The position numbers and the translations under genes are program-made. Shown here piece by piece: positions 48,442 through 60,446 of a stretch of 64,000 bases of DNA. Source of the DNA: Combretum micranthum (taxonomy: Eukaryota > Streptophyta > Magnoliopsida > Myrtales > Combretaceae); NCBI GenBank assembly GCA_024138025.1, contig JAMXBD010001254.1, positions 310,001 through 374,000 of the forward strand, written 5' to 3'. The notes under the pieces are model-generated. The model was not told where the DNA came from. It saw only the letters and a program-made list of their open reading frames with translations, and did no database searches. Numbering within the stretch: the first letter of the stretch is position 1; the number at the start of each line of letters is the position of its first letter.

Positions 48442-49141
48442 GGTATTTATAGAATTTTTGTAGTGAAAATTAAATGTAATAAAATAATTTAAAAAAGAAA
48501 ATAAATAGAGATGTGAGAGAGAGGGGAGGCGCTGGTTCTAAGGGGAAGAGGGAGGGAGGGAGTTGATTTTGTTTGTATTTTGTAATAAAATAATTATTAT
48601 GTAAGACATGATTTGATATAAGATGTATTGGAAAAGTAAAAAGTGAAAAAATAGGTATACAGATAATGAGAAAAAGTAGAGATATGTGAATAGTAATGAA
48701 TAGTAGATAAGTACAATGAATAGTAAACAAGACTAATAAGTTACTAGTAGTAAAGAAAATATGTGTATAAATGCGAAATATGTAATTTCTGGCTACCAAA
48801 AAATTATGAAACTTATATTTTTGGATTTCTTACAATATTATGAGTCTAACGGTATAAACAGAATATTTTTATCATCCGGCGTTCCCGAGCACGGTTTTCG
48901 AAAACTAATCCCATTTGGATCCAAAAGACACTAGAAATTGGCGAATATGATAAGCTTCCCTATGTTATTACGAACTATTACAAGCCATTAACTCCATTCC
49001 GTTATCTAGGGTTTGAGAGCACGGGATTGGCAAGTCTAAACTCTATGGTTTTGGCATAGGTTTTTGTTGACTGGTGTTCCCAGTTGACTTCTGGTTCTAG
49101 GGTTTGATCTTAAGAATCATCAAAAAATCTAGGCGTTTACA
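48442..49141 (-). repeat. Old minus-strand LTR, part 3 (5' end)
   Basis: It resumes at GGTATTTATAG and ends AGGCGTTTACA. It matches the U3 end of the related LTRs, with the ACGAACTATT and GGTTTGA segments near 48970-49110. The 5-bp Athila target lies in this LTR's own TATA box. Total length of the three parts is about 3.7 kb. Confidence 0.75.
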
Positions 49142-50540
49142 ACAAAGTTAAAACATGTATATAGATATTAGAAATGATGATTCTAATCTTGCATGTTGAA
49201 TATAAGATGTTAGATGTTGAAATAAGATGAAAAACAAGCAGTTAAAATACATTGAAATATACGTGCTTTGTTTTCGTATATGAGCATCAGATGATGATTA
49301 TGGTCGGATATCTCATCAACCCTTCGACATCAGACCCCTCAAGTAGAAACACCAGAGAAACATGATTCAACCTATCTAACAGTACTTCGCTTTGTTAAAT
49401 TTTATATATTTATTCCCAGAGCAATATTACTAGAATACAGTATCCCTTATCTCACAGTGTTTAATGTTTTAAGTAAAACATGACTAGAACACGATTCACC
49501 TTAGTTGACCATGTTTCTTTTTTATTCTCACGTATTCAATGTGTCAAGTGAAACACAACAAGAACACGACTCATTATGTCTCATCGTGTTTCTCTCTCTT
49601 ATCTCAGAGTGCTTAGCTTTTGATGAAACATGGTGGAAGCATGATTCATTTTATCACATCATGTTTCTCAAGTGTTTCTATTCAAGGAGAAGCACAACTG
49701 AAACACGACTTGTCCTATCACACTGTGCTTCTCTTTGAGCTCCAAAACATTAACAAGCACGATGAAAACACGATTTAACGTATTTGATTGCGCTTCTCAT
49801 ATGCATGAGCACGGGGTGAAACACGACCATCCTATTTGATTATGTTCTTCTTAAAAATCTGAATAAAATAAAATAAAAATAAAGTGAAATAGATAAATAA
49901 TAGTTGATATGATATGTTAGCTAACTTTTAATGAATTAAATGAATTGTTGGGTTTAGTAATTAATTTGAGTTAACATAGTTTCTATGTATAAAATGAATT
50001 TAGTTAATAAACTTAAGTTCAACTTAACTAAATAGGCTTTAATGAACTAAAATAAATTAGATTGATTAAGTTAATTAAGTTAACTTAGCAATTGAATTAA
50101 ATAATTAATTATAATCAATTTTGGCTTGGACCAAGTTAAAATAGGCTTAATAGTTAATACTTTGTTTAGACTAATATGTTGAATAAACTATGAATAATAT
50201 GAGAAATATGTTGTTTCAAATATGTTGTTGCTAAGATAAATGAGTATCATTGAAAATGAATGCTTTGATGATCTCTTTATAGTAAATGACTATAAACAAA
50301 GATAAGAGAAATAATTTGACAGATAGCGGATAATTATCTGTATATTAGTAGGGTAATCTTCGCAGCCATGGGGAGATTTTTACTTAGTTTCTGATCAAAT
50401 AGGGTTTTAAAATGAGTTTAATGTAAGTAGATAAATAATTTAAATTCTTATATGAGTTTAATTCTTGAATAGATATGGATATCTAATTTATCTTCTGAGA
50501 TGGCTTCTGAACTACCTTCTGACTATGTTTGGATCTTGAA
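49142..50540. other. Unassigned AT-rich DNA
   Basis: Apart from the minisatellite at 49440-49860 I see no gene or named repeat. The 49870-50200 part is rich in TTAAGTTAA-like words. Confidence 0.5.
49440..49860. repeat. Degenerate minisatellite, units about 60-75 bp
   Basis: Six units share the order GAAACA-N-AACACGA(C/T)TCA-N-TATCACATC-TGTTTCTC; starts near 49440, 49512, 49588, 49670, 49739 and 49803. Units differ at many positions. A possible further unit precedes at 49340-49440. Confidence 0.75.
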
Positions 50541-51216
50541 TCTATAAGGTATGTAATGATGTGCTTGTTGTTTGTTAGGATCTAATAAACTAAAACTTAA
50601 AGACAACCTTAATAATGGAGTGTTGCTTGTGCTTTTGTCATTTAATTTGGTCCGAAGAATGACAACCTTGTCCAAAGCTAGGCATAGTAGTTAGGCGCTT
50701 AGGCCACTCTCTAACATGATGAAATGGCAATTCATAAGTGGCTCAATGAGTAGTTGATGGTGCAAATAATATCGAAGTAACATTTGCTTAAACTTGGGGT
50801 GAAGTAACATGGTTTAGTTCACATTTATGGGACCGATTGAACTAATTGATGTTATGGACTGAGATAAGTAAAGCTGTGTAATAGTTGTGAACCCTTAGAT
50901 GAGGCTATTTTCTCTTTCTCGATTAGATATAGAAGATATAAGCATCCAGCCTATGTATATCAACCCTTGAGCAGCTGCTATTACTCAAGACCCCTAGATT
51001 CATAAAGACTTGTTCCGAAGTGTGAGTGCTCCCATGTTGTTTGTTTTACTTTAATTAAAAGATAATAACCTATCGTGTTGCATTGCATTAGTTTAAGCTA
51101 TGTGACACCTCATGTGTGCTCATGTTGCTGTTGTAATGGATTTCGGCTCACTGTTGTCTTATTTCCAGGTGTTGAGTGGACAATGATGAGGATGTTGATG
51201 ACTTGATGAGGGCAGA
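50541..51216 (+). repeat. Possible + strand LTR fragment
   Basis: The order of short words (GCATTGCATTAG, GGCTCACTGTTG, TTTCCAGGTG, GATGATGAGG) resembles the 3' portion of the fragment at 57986-59152 and of other gypsy LTRs. The similarity is short, so this is tentative. Confidence 0.35.
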
Positions 51217-52506
51217 TGTAATCCTCGAGTTTTTGCCACAACATGAGTTAAAAAATTTTTAAGGAATTAAATATCTAAATCAAATTTTATATCCTGAAAT
51301 AATAAATGTTTTGGTACTACATTAGTTAACATCCCATAGACATTCTAAAGTCTGGTTATTTTATATGCATTAAGGATTTTTAAGTTTTCATTTCTTGAAT
51401 TTAAATCTTTTCCAAAAGTACTAGAACTTTATTTGCAAGATGTCTACCATAAGTTTTAAAGCATGAACATACTATCTTTTCTCTTAATAAGGCTTCTTTC
51501 ATTAAATGCTGAAATAACAATTCTTAGTTGTACCATACTTATTTTCTTTTACAAAAAAGAAAGGTAACCAAAGATTTGAAAGTTTACACCAACTGGACGT
51601 TGTTGTTTCAAAAAATAAACACGATATTTTCAAAAATCTACTTTTCTAACATAATCTCTTTTACCTACACAAAATCTTTTCTTCCATACCTTTATATTTT
51701 TAGCTTGATAAACCCTAAGATCGTATTTACAAGCTACGCCATCAGTGTTTTGGAAAGAAGAAAGTGAAGTAATCTCAAAAAGCACGCAAGTATCTTCATT
51801 TGCCTTATTTTTCAAAATTTCAAAAAATATCTTTATTAAATACACCAATGTATGTGAAAATTTCACTATTCATAGGTAAAACATCGTTTTTAGAAGACAT
51901 TGTGTTTTAGAAAACTGAAAAACGAACTTGGTTTGCTAAGAAATATTAAAAACAGATGAAATCATGCTTTTGAGTTTGTTAAAGCTTAAAATGAGTAATG
52001 TCTATTATATGTGTATAAACAAAAGTTATCTGAGCTTATCTGAGCAAAGAATAACAAAACATATAGAAAAACAAAGTAAATTAACCCTCTAAGCTCTTAT
52101 GATAGATCTAGAGATAGGTGTAAGAAGATAAGTCTAATGTTGGATCAGTAAGTGTAAGGATTTGTTGTGTTGGGATGCATTTTATGCATGTTTTGATGGA
52201 GTAAGTTAGAAGTTATTCTGTGTATTTTTGGTGATCGTTGCTTAGTTTTGCCCTCGAGGTAGATTAGTAGTAGACTTTGTGTAGGTGTCGAAGGGTAAGT
52301 TTTGATGCACAGTACCCATTGCGGCTTAAGATCGAGCCCTTAATGTACCCTACGATAGATACTGAGGGGTTTCGCGATCAAAATAAAACAAAGTGCATGG
52401 AGCATAGCTTCTATCACAGCCTAATGTCAAGCCCTCGATGTGTTTGCAACATAAGCCTTAAGCTTTTTAGCAGCATGTAACTTGTAGTCTATTGACGCAT
52501 GACATG
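51217..52506. other. Unassigned interval flanking the Athila-like solo LTR
   Basis: It starts TGTAATCCTCGAG, which recalls an LTR start, but I could not trace an end. The minus-strand open stretch 51630-51866 (78 codons) matches nothing I know. Confidence 0.4.
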
Positions 52507-52511
52507 GTCTT

Positions 52512-54287
52512 TGATGTGCTGTATTAGTATTGAATTTTAAAGCATCTTTCTAGCAAGCGTACTAGGCCTTCTATTGTAATATAGCATGAGTAAAGTGTCG
52601 ATCACACGGAGATTTACTAATTACTAGACAATTATCAACTAATGCTAATATCTAGGCACTTGATCTTCTTTTTAAAATGATTAAACTAACTAATCTAATT
52701 AATTATCTATATGAATGCAATGAGCTTTTTAAAGAGAGGGATATGATGGAAAAATGTGGGAAGCAGCAGAATCTACTTTAAACCATTGCCAATCAACTTG
52801 AACTCATGTTATAATGATAATTAGATTCATGGACATTCATAAGAAATTGTCAAGATTTAAAAACAGAGTTTAAAAACCTTTTGAACCACAAAACAATTCA
52901 ATAACTTCCGCTAAATAAATTATTAGTGGAATCAAAATTACAATTATAAATCTTCCGATTCTATAATTGACTAATACTTTATATTAACATCTCCTAATTC
53001 CTTAGTGAGAAATCAACATAAAACATTACATTAATATTTATGGACAATTTCTAAATTAGGTTAAACTACGCCGCTTCCGCAATTGCAATTTAATCTAAAT
53101 TTATAAATTCATATGAACCCTAATTTCCCTTCCGAGTTATTAGAATTCTTATACACCAAATATGATGAATAATCAGAACTCAATATGAATGTTTCATGAT
53201 TCTAACTATCTTATAACATGGACTCAAAAATCATTTTAGCATGTTTAAAGCTTCATCAACTTCCCACAAAAAGAATTTAGCTACTCATGGATGATGATTC
53301 AACAATCAGATAAGAAATTGCAAATGATTTTATTATGATCAAACTATTCAGATATATGAATTGCATAAAAGAAATAAGATTAGATATCACCAATTCAAAA
53401 TACCAAAGCTTCACTTGCAACTTCTTGAATAACTTCAAATATCTCTTCAAAAATCTCTATAATGCTAGTTCTAATCTATGTATTGTAGTATGATTTAGAG
53501 CTACTTGGATTGTTCTGAAAGTGAGGAGAAGACCCCCTATTTATAGGAAAAATTTCGCACAAAACATTAAATGAACTTTCCTGTTTCACTTTGTACGCCG
53601 GCAGTTATGGATCCTATGCCGGCGGCTTACAGGCGGCGTATCTTGAAATTATCCTTTGCGCAGGCAGTGCACTGGCAGCCTTCAATATCAGTTACACATG
53701 TAGACCGCTTCTACGCCGGCGGCTTAGATGTAGATCTAGCCGGCGCATGTAGTCAGAGATGAAGCGTTGGGCTGATTTATAACGAACGCCGTCCCAAAGC
53801 CAGTGGCTTTCATGCCGGCGTAGACACTCCAACAGATTTGTCTCTTCAATTTCCTTCAAGTGTTTGACATCTTCATGTCGCTTCAGATCTATGATGTACG
53901 CAGCCTCAACGCCGATGGCTTAAGTGCCGGCTTATAATGTAACTGCTTCAAAGATGGTGATGTTTCAATTCTGGGCTACCGGCCTTCATGTACGCTGGCT
54001 GCTTCATCTTCTACGCCGGCAGCTTTGAGGCGGCTTTGAGTGTTGTTTTGACTTAAGCTCAGCAAAGCTGGTAGTGCTATAACGGCTTTGAGTTTTACGC
54101 CGTCTGAACGCCGCAGCTTTGAATGGTGAATTGCCGGCCTTGACTTCAATTTTTCCTACTTTCGATTCAAATTCTTTTGTTTTGATTTCTTTATCCAAAT
54201 TAGTCCTGAAACATAAAATTCAATCAAAACAAATATCCATTCTAGCTCTTTTGATCATCAAGATTTGTATAAAATATGATCTTATCA
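52512..54287 (-). mobile_element. Athila-like solo LTR, 1,776 bp
   Basis: A perfect GTCTT duplication flanks it (52507-52511 and 54288-54292), with TG at the left and CA at the right end. The left end (TGATGTGCTG, then AGTGTCGATCACACGGAG near 52600) resembles the Athila LTR start (AGGGTCGTCTCCTCAAGG), and the right end CTTATCA resembles CCTATCA. No interior is present. Orientation follows the likeness to the minus-strand Athila LTRs. Confidence 0.78.
53585..54140. repeat. GCCGGC-rich repeated words in the solo LTR
   Basis: Words such as ACGCCGGCGGCTT and TGCCGGCTT recur about a dozen times at irregular spacing, forming a GC island in AT-rich DNA. It corresponds in LTR position to the TCACGGTCGTGA palindromes of the Athila LTRs. 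Confidence 0.75.
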
Positions 54288-54385
54288 GTCTTCTTATAGC
54301 AATGTATGCCATGACCCTTCTTAGGCTATCCTCGACCCCAAACTGTGTAGTTAACTTTTAGAACTGCTTTAGTTAAGAGGTTTAT

Positions 54386-57300
54386 TATCACGTTCTAAAG
54401 GATACCCTAAATATGGCATTCTGCCACATACAATTTTAAGACTTAAGGATGACTACCTTAGTCACGTAAAAGTCTCAATATCATATGTAAGGCATAGAAC
54501 ATGGCAATAGGAGACCGGGTAGGATGTGAAGTTTGAGCAAGTAATATAAAACATGCAAGCATCTACATAAATATTTTTCGCACAAAATATAGAAATAGTT
54601 TTTGACATTATCTTAGGGGTATTCCCTTACTAAAAATCTCCAAGGATCAAAATAAAACTAAGTAGACTTAAATGCTATCACCAGAAGATTTTAAAGGAAA
54701 TCCGATCTACAATCCATGATTGGATTTCCCCTAAAAGCTCCTTAGAAGAATTCTTACTCGGATAAAGGGTGATCGCGGGTATAGAAGAAAGTGGTCCCGC
54801 GAAAAAAATATGTAAGGGTGTAAGCTTTACTAGCTTAGTGAGAATATTTTCGGATTATCACACTCGAGTCAAAATATAAACAAGTTATAATTATGCAAGC
54901 ATATGGTATGCATCAAATACTTAAGCAAACAAAACATATGGTTTTTCGGGAACCACATGCCGAATGAATTTACGCCCTTCATTCAATGTTAGGTATACCA
55001 ACTAATTACAACAAAAAAATTTGCAAATAGGTTTTTATAGATCTCACTAGCTACTACTCGTCGTAAAAAACATGTAGGCTATATCGGCCACTAATCGCCA
55101 CTTTGTAGATCATTCTAGCTACTACTCGCCACATGTCAATACTGCCATTTATGCTGACCACCACTATTATACACTTGTCCCACCAAATGTATAATAGCGA
55201 AATGCAATGGAGCTAACTACTTTAAGTGCATGAATTAATTTCATTAAGCTTTTGGCATGTAATTACAATATTTTAAAGGTGATCATACAATTTCAGAAAC
55301 ACCAACACGATAGTAAAGCATTCATTTGATTATAGGCAATTCAAGACTCAATATGCTTAGTATAAATTCATCCAAGATGTAAATCACATGTACTTCCCAA
55401 TTTATCTTTTCCTATTTTCAATGTTACTAAGCTATAAGCACAACCATGAGTATGAAATATAGAGGAAGTAAACTCACCAGTCATATCTTGGTGAAGTACT
55501 CCTAATCAAAGTAGTCATCTAAATAGCAAAGATCATCTCTTGGGTCACTTAAACAAGTGAAATACCTAAAATGAGTATTCTATAATATTTCTACTTAAAT
55601 TTTCTAACTCTATCTTCTAATTCGCGCTAAAATTGGATTTATGGAAATTTTAACTTTAAATGGATATAACTTGCTCATTTTAACTTGGAATTTTGCATAT
55701 AAGATTTTGTTTTCTATCAACTTGAAATGATCTATCTATTTCTAATGTTTTTTTTGGCATTTAAGATTATTTGGGTTGAAAAATGGGTTGGCACAGTTTT
55801 GACAGGAAAATTCCAGCCTTCAAATTGTGATTTTCTAACTTCTTTTTCATCCAAAAATTTCATAGCAAACACATGGATATTTGTATAGTTGAAAAATCCT
55901 TTGAATATATATATACCCTCGTATTATATGTATGATTTTAGTGATGTTTTCCTAAAAATGATTTTTCACAAAATACTTTATTCTAGAAGTTGAAAAAAAA
56001 ATGAAATTTTCAATATTTTTCTGTAAGTTGTTAGAAGAAAAATATTTTGAGTTGTTTCAAATGAGTGTCTTCTCATTATTATACTTTTCTAACTTCTTAA
56101 AATAAGTTTACAATTTAGAGGCTTGATTCCTTATGTTGTTGGCAAATTTTTATTTTTTGTGTGTCTTTAAATTAGTGAGTTTATTTTAACTTGTCTTAAA
56201 AGATTTGTTTTATTCTTAGTACCTATCATGTGTCGATATAACCATCTAAATAGATTTCTAAAAAAATTTGCATAGTAAAGAACTATCAACTTCAAAATTT
56301 AACAATAGTTTTATTTTAAATTTTGAAAAGAGAATAATCGAACCATCGTTATAAGTCTTAGAGAAACTTTGCATAATAACAAATTATCAAAATCCATAAT
56401 GAATCTATTTAAGTTTTGGAAAGAATGTTTGAATCATGATCTTAATTTTTAATGGAAATTTTCTCCTAAGTGTTTATTTTGTTAGAGGGTTTAATCCTAT
56501 TTTTATGAAAGAAGAGAACTCTTTTTTTCTCTTGAAAATTTTATTGAGACAACATCATTGAGGTCATGCATGAATATGGTATTTTAACTAAAAGACTAAC
56601 TTACATAGAGAACATAAAAGATATATAAAGAATAAAATAACATATATATGTAAGAGCAAAAATATGGAAGTCTTAGCTCGCATCAAGGCTTCTTGAAACT
56701 TAGAATGGACAAGTTTCATTAAAGAGAAAAGAAAGCATGTGAGAGCTTAAAAGAAGAAAATTATGAAAGTCTTAGATCTTGTTTCAAGTTTTTCCGGAAC
56801 TAAGACATGGGCAAATCCCCTAAAAAAAATCATGGAAGTCTTAAATTTATGTCATGGTTCTTCGGACTTAAATTATGGACAAGTCCTTTAAACAAAAGAA
56901 AAGGAATGAGAAAAATTTTGACTTAATGAGGACAAGTATAAAACTAATTAGAATGATTAGTTTTAATTATTATGAGCAATATAAGTAAAGAGCATAATAA
57001 CAAAAGCATAATAGCAAGAACATAATAACAAAAGCATAATAAGATGTTAAGTTAGTGAGCTTTAGGCTCTAATGATATAGATATACATATACTTTACATA
57101 ATAACACTTATAGGAAGTTAGATTAGCATGAACAAAATAACAACATGACAAGAATTATAAATGAATGTGGTGTTGAATAAGACATGAACAAATTGTTGTT
57201 CTCATGATTTCCTCCTTAATATAATTCTCATGGGGTTTTTGGAAATCAAAACACACAACAAGTTCATGTTACGTTAACATAATGAAAAAAGAAGGCTTAG

Positions 57301-57985
57301 GATTTTTACCTAAAGTGGATAGATGGAAGAACAAATTGGTGGTTTATGGGGAGATCTCTTCCCTAAAGAAAAGAAGAGAGTTTTGAAAGAGAAAAATTTG
57401 TTAGGAAAAGAGTTATTGAGAGAGTTTTGCTATGTAAATGAGGGGTATGAAAGAAGTGGAGGAAGAGGTGGTAGTTATAGAGAAATGTAGACAAAAATTA
57501 GATGTAATAAAATTAATTGAAAAAGAAAAAGATAGATGTGAGATGGAGGAGTGCCGGTTTTGTGAGAGAAGAGAGAGAGAGAGGGGTTGATATGTTTTGC
57601 ATTTTTATAATGAAAAGTAAATAAAGTATAAGAGAAGTTATGTATAAAATTTTATGGGGAAAGAAAATGTAAGAGATAGGTGTTGTAAGAGTATAGAGTA
57701 GATAGTAAGAAAAAGTAGAGATGGACGGATAGTCATAAATAGTAGAAATAATACAATGAAAAATAATCAAGACTAATAAATTATTGGTAGTAAAGAAAAT
57801 ATACATAAAAGCATTATATTTGATATTTTTAGATACCAAAAATTACGAAGCTAATATTTTATGAATCTTTATGAAATTATGAATCTATATTGATTTTCGG
57901 AATATTTTTACTATTCCGAGCATCATGACACGTTTTTCTAAAACTAATCTCGTTTTAGTTTGAAACGATCAAATTTTTGACAAGC
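54386..57985 (-). repeat. Minus-strand LTR fragment, Tekay/TR-GAG type
   Basis: It starts TATCACGTTCTAAAGGATAC, a mutated family end, and follows the related LTRs through the conserved block (55620-55730) and the purine-rich promoter area. A TATA-like CTATAACTACC lies on the minus strand near 57472. Homology stops near 57985 at TTTTTGACAAGCTTATC, so the U3 end is missing. Confidence 0.75.
54935..54984 (-). other. Conserved double hairpin, 54386 LTR copy
   Basis: Hairpin II has arms CATATGGTT (54935-54943) and AACCACATG (54951-54959), one mismatch. Hairpin I has 7-bp arms GAATGAA (54962-54968) and TTCATTC (54978-54984) with the loop TTTACGCCC. Confidence 0.72.
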
Positions 57986-59152
57986 TTATCATGATGTTGT
58001 GCTTATAATGTAGCTGCACCTATCTTTATATGAACATAACTGATTATGTAGGGGATAGGGATAGGGATAAGGATAATGTATGTTGTATGATGCTTGGATG
58101 TGTGACAAGTTTTAATATCAGAAGTGATAACAAACTTCATGCTGCTGATGTGTAATAAGTATTGATGATTGTCTAAACATTTCTTGGCCATCAATAATAT
58201 GACCTAAGTCTTATCCCACCCCTAATTCAAAATGGACATGCATTGCACGACAACATGCTACAATTACAATGTACCCATGTCACATGTTGATATTCCGATT
58301 TCATAGTAATGTCTTGTCACTTTAAGAGAGTCCAGGTTAGGTTATGATAGGGTTGTGAACCCTACGGGAACTATGCAAGCACCAAAGGCCGTTACCCGAG
58401 TTAGAGTTGGCTTTTAGGATGTTAACACTTAGGGAGATTCAGATGGTTCTAAGGTGAAGTTGAGATTATGTTGAATATATATATACACACACACACTAAA
58501 TAAATTTTAGAAAAGCTTCTCCTTCCTTACTTCTCAGTCTCTCCTGGGCATGGCCTACTTAAGCTAGTCCCCTCAACCCCCAAGAGAGTACATAAATCCC
58601 TATTGGTTTAGATTCTAGTCATCCAAATAGTGCACTACATGTGGTTCAGTGAGGCATTGCATACGATTGTAATTAAAACTTGTTTGGCATTTCTTTGAAG
58701 TGTGGTTTAACCATGTTATCTTACTGAGTTGTGGTGTGCTTACACTCCTATAAACTTTATATGCTTTCAGGGATCTCTAGAGTGGATCTAAGCTTGAGGT
58801 GAGGAGAGCTAGTAGGCTTCAAGGGGAAATCCAGGGCTTAAGCGAAAGTTAGAGATAGTTTGTTTTGTATAGAATACCATATGTTTGTTCCCTATTGGTC
58901 TATAAGGCTTTGTTGGGAACTTATCCTAAGATGTATATAAAGAGACATGTTATAAAGAACTTTTATGTGTGCAAAATTTCTTATCTTAACAACTTCATGA
59001 TCTTATTTTAAATGTTTATGCCACATAGTGTCCTAATAGTATGATGCTCACAAGTTTTCTTGAAAAATGTTGGTTAGCTTATTTATCTTTCATGATTTGC
59101 TAAGTTGTCACGGGAGGGAATCAATGCTACCAAGGTACCTTGGGGGGTGTGA
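57986..59152 (+). repeat. + strand LTR fragment, related family
   Basis: It ends GGTACCTTGGGGGGTGTGATA, like the 3' end of the element A LTR, and has the ACTGAGTTG...CTCCTATA box near 58720-58755. The left edge is unclear. A (TA)n(CA)n microsatellite lies at 58476-58497. Confidence 0.6.
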
Positions 59153-59811
59153 TAGTGAATATGATAATAATGATGTTGATGATGATTGATGATGATGATG
59201 ATGACGACGAATGAATCAGAAGGAGGAAGGACTCGGAGAGTTATTGAAGAGTGAAGTGGTTTAAAACCGTGGACGTATTTTATTTTGTTTTGCTTTGTTA
59301 AAGAGATGGATTTATCTTTTGAAATTTTATTTTCTGTAATGGGTTGTTTACAGAGCCCATGTTTTGTAATTCAATTTTTTAAAGTTTTGTTGGACCATCA
59401 TGAAAGTATTTGAGATACTTGATGATATGGTTTTATTTTGATGAAAGTTTATCTACTCACGTGAGTAGAAGCTAGAAATGTTTTATAAATTTTTTTTTCA
59501 CCACTACTAAATCCAATTGTCTCTAGAACCTAATCAAACGATTTCAGTAATTAAAACTAACTAAAAATGTTCAACATAAACATATCCCTTAAGGAAGTCT
59601 ATGCGTGTAACAATTAATGTATTATACATGGATGGGACACAGGACATTGCCTGATTTCAAGATTGTAGCAAGTCGTGTCCTTACATGAAATATGAATATA
59701 TTAAATAATTATATCTTATTCCACATTAATTAGGCTAGGTTAATAACTATTTGAATTAATTAATGTCGAACTACATAAAAATAGCTCAAAACAAGGCTAA
59801 AAAAATAGTTA
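59153..59811. other. (GAT)n microsatellite and unassigned DNA
   Basis: GAT/GAC triplets fill 59165-59209. The rest (to about 59500) looks like non-coding LTR-style sequence with TTTTATTTTG words, then AT-rich DNA. I could not assign it. Confidence 0.45.
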
Positions 59812-60446
59812 AAAAATTAAATTATTTTTTAAAAATATTAAATCAATTTTAAAAATTACAAAAGTTTTCAATTTGAAGGAATATATATTAATTATAAATT
59901 CTCAAAGTTTCGTGTGAAAATAAATTTCTTTGATATTTTATTTAGATTTAACAACTTAAATTACTATAGATTATTAGAAAAATTAAAATAATTCTTAAAA
60001 AAGTAAATGATTTTAAAAATCATGAAATTTTTCAATCAAATATAGACATATTAAAATATAATTTTTATAAATTCGAGTTAAAAATAAATTCATTTAATTT
60101 TTTTTTTTAGATTTTAACAACTCATATTACTATACATTGTCATATGAAATTAAATTATTTTTTAAATACTAAATGATCTTAATTTTTTTTAAAAGATTAC
60201 ATTTTACTTCTATATATAACTATCATCCATAAAAAATTCATTTAAAAATTATTTTGTTTCATTTTTTTTTTCATTTTTCTTAAAAATTACACCTATTAGG
60301 CCTTTAAAAATATCACACCAAGTTGCAAAATTTTCATACTTTCTAATTTATATCCTAAAATACTTAACTATCATTTCCATGAATTTTACTCAAAAATAAA
60401 TTCAATTAATACACTAAATAAAATCACAAAACTTATGTTAGTACGT
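59812..60446. repeat. AT-rich tandem repeat, unit about 168 bp
   Basis: Units 59812-59978 and 59979-60147 align along their length, sharing the AAATAAATT...TTTAGATTT(T)AACAACT-ATTACTATA segment near the end of each. A third, more diverged copy starts at 60148 and its end is recognisable before 60446. The array is cut by the LTR at 60447. Confidence 0.6.

Noticed and set aside
53571..53762. Short GC-rich open frame
   Set aside because: It is generated by the GCCGGC repeated words within a solo LTR; no family resemblance.
58052..58078. GGGATA-type repeats resembling telomeric DNA
   Set aside because: Only four or so units, and the motif differs from the plant telomere TTTAGGG.
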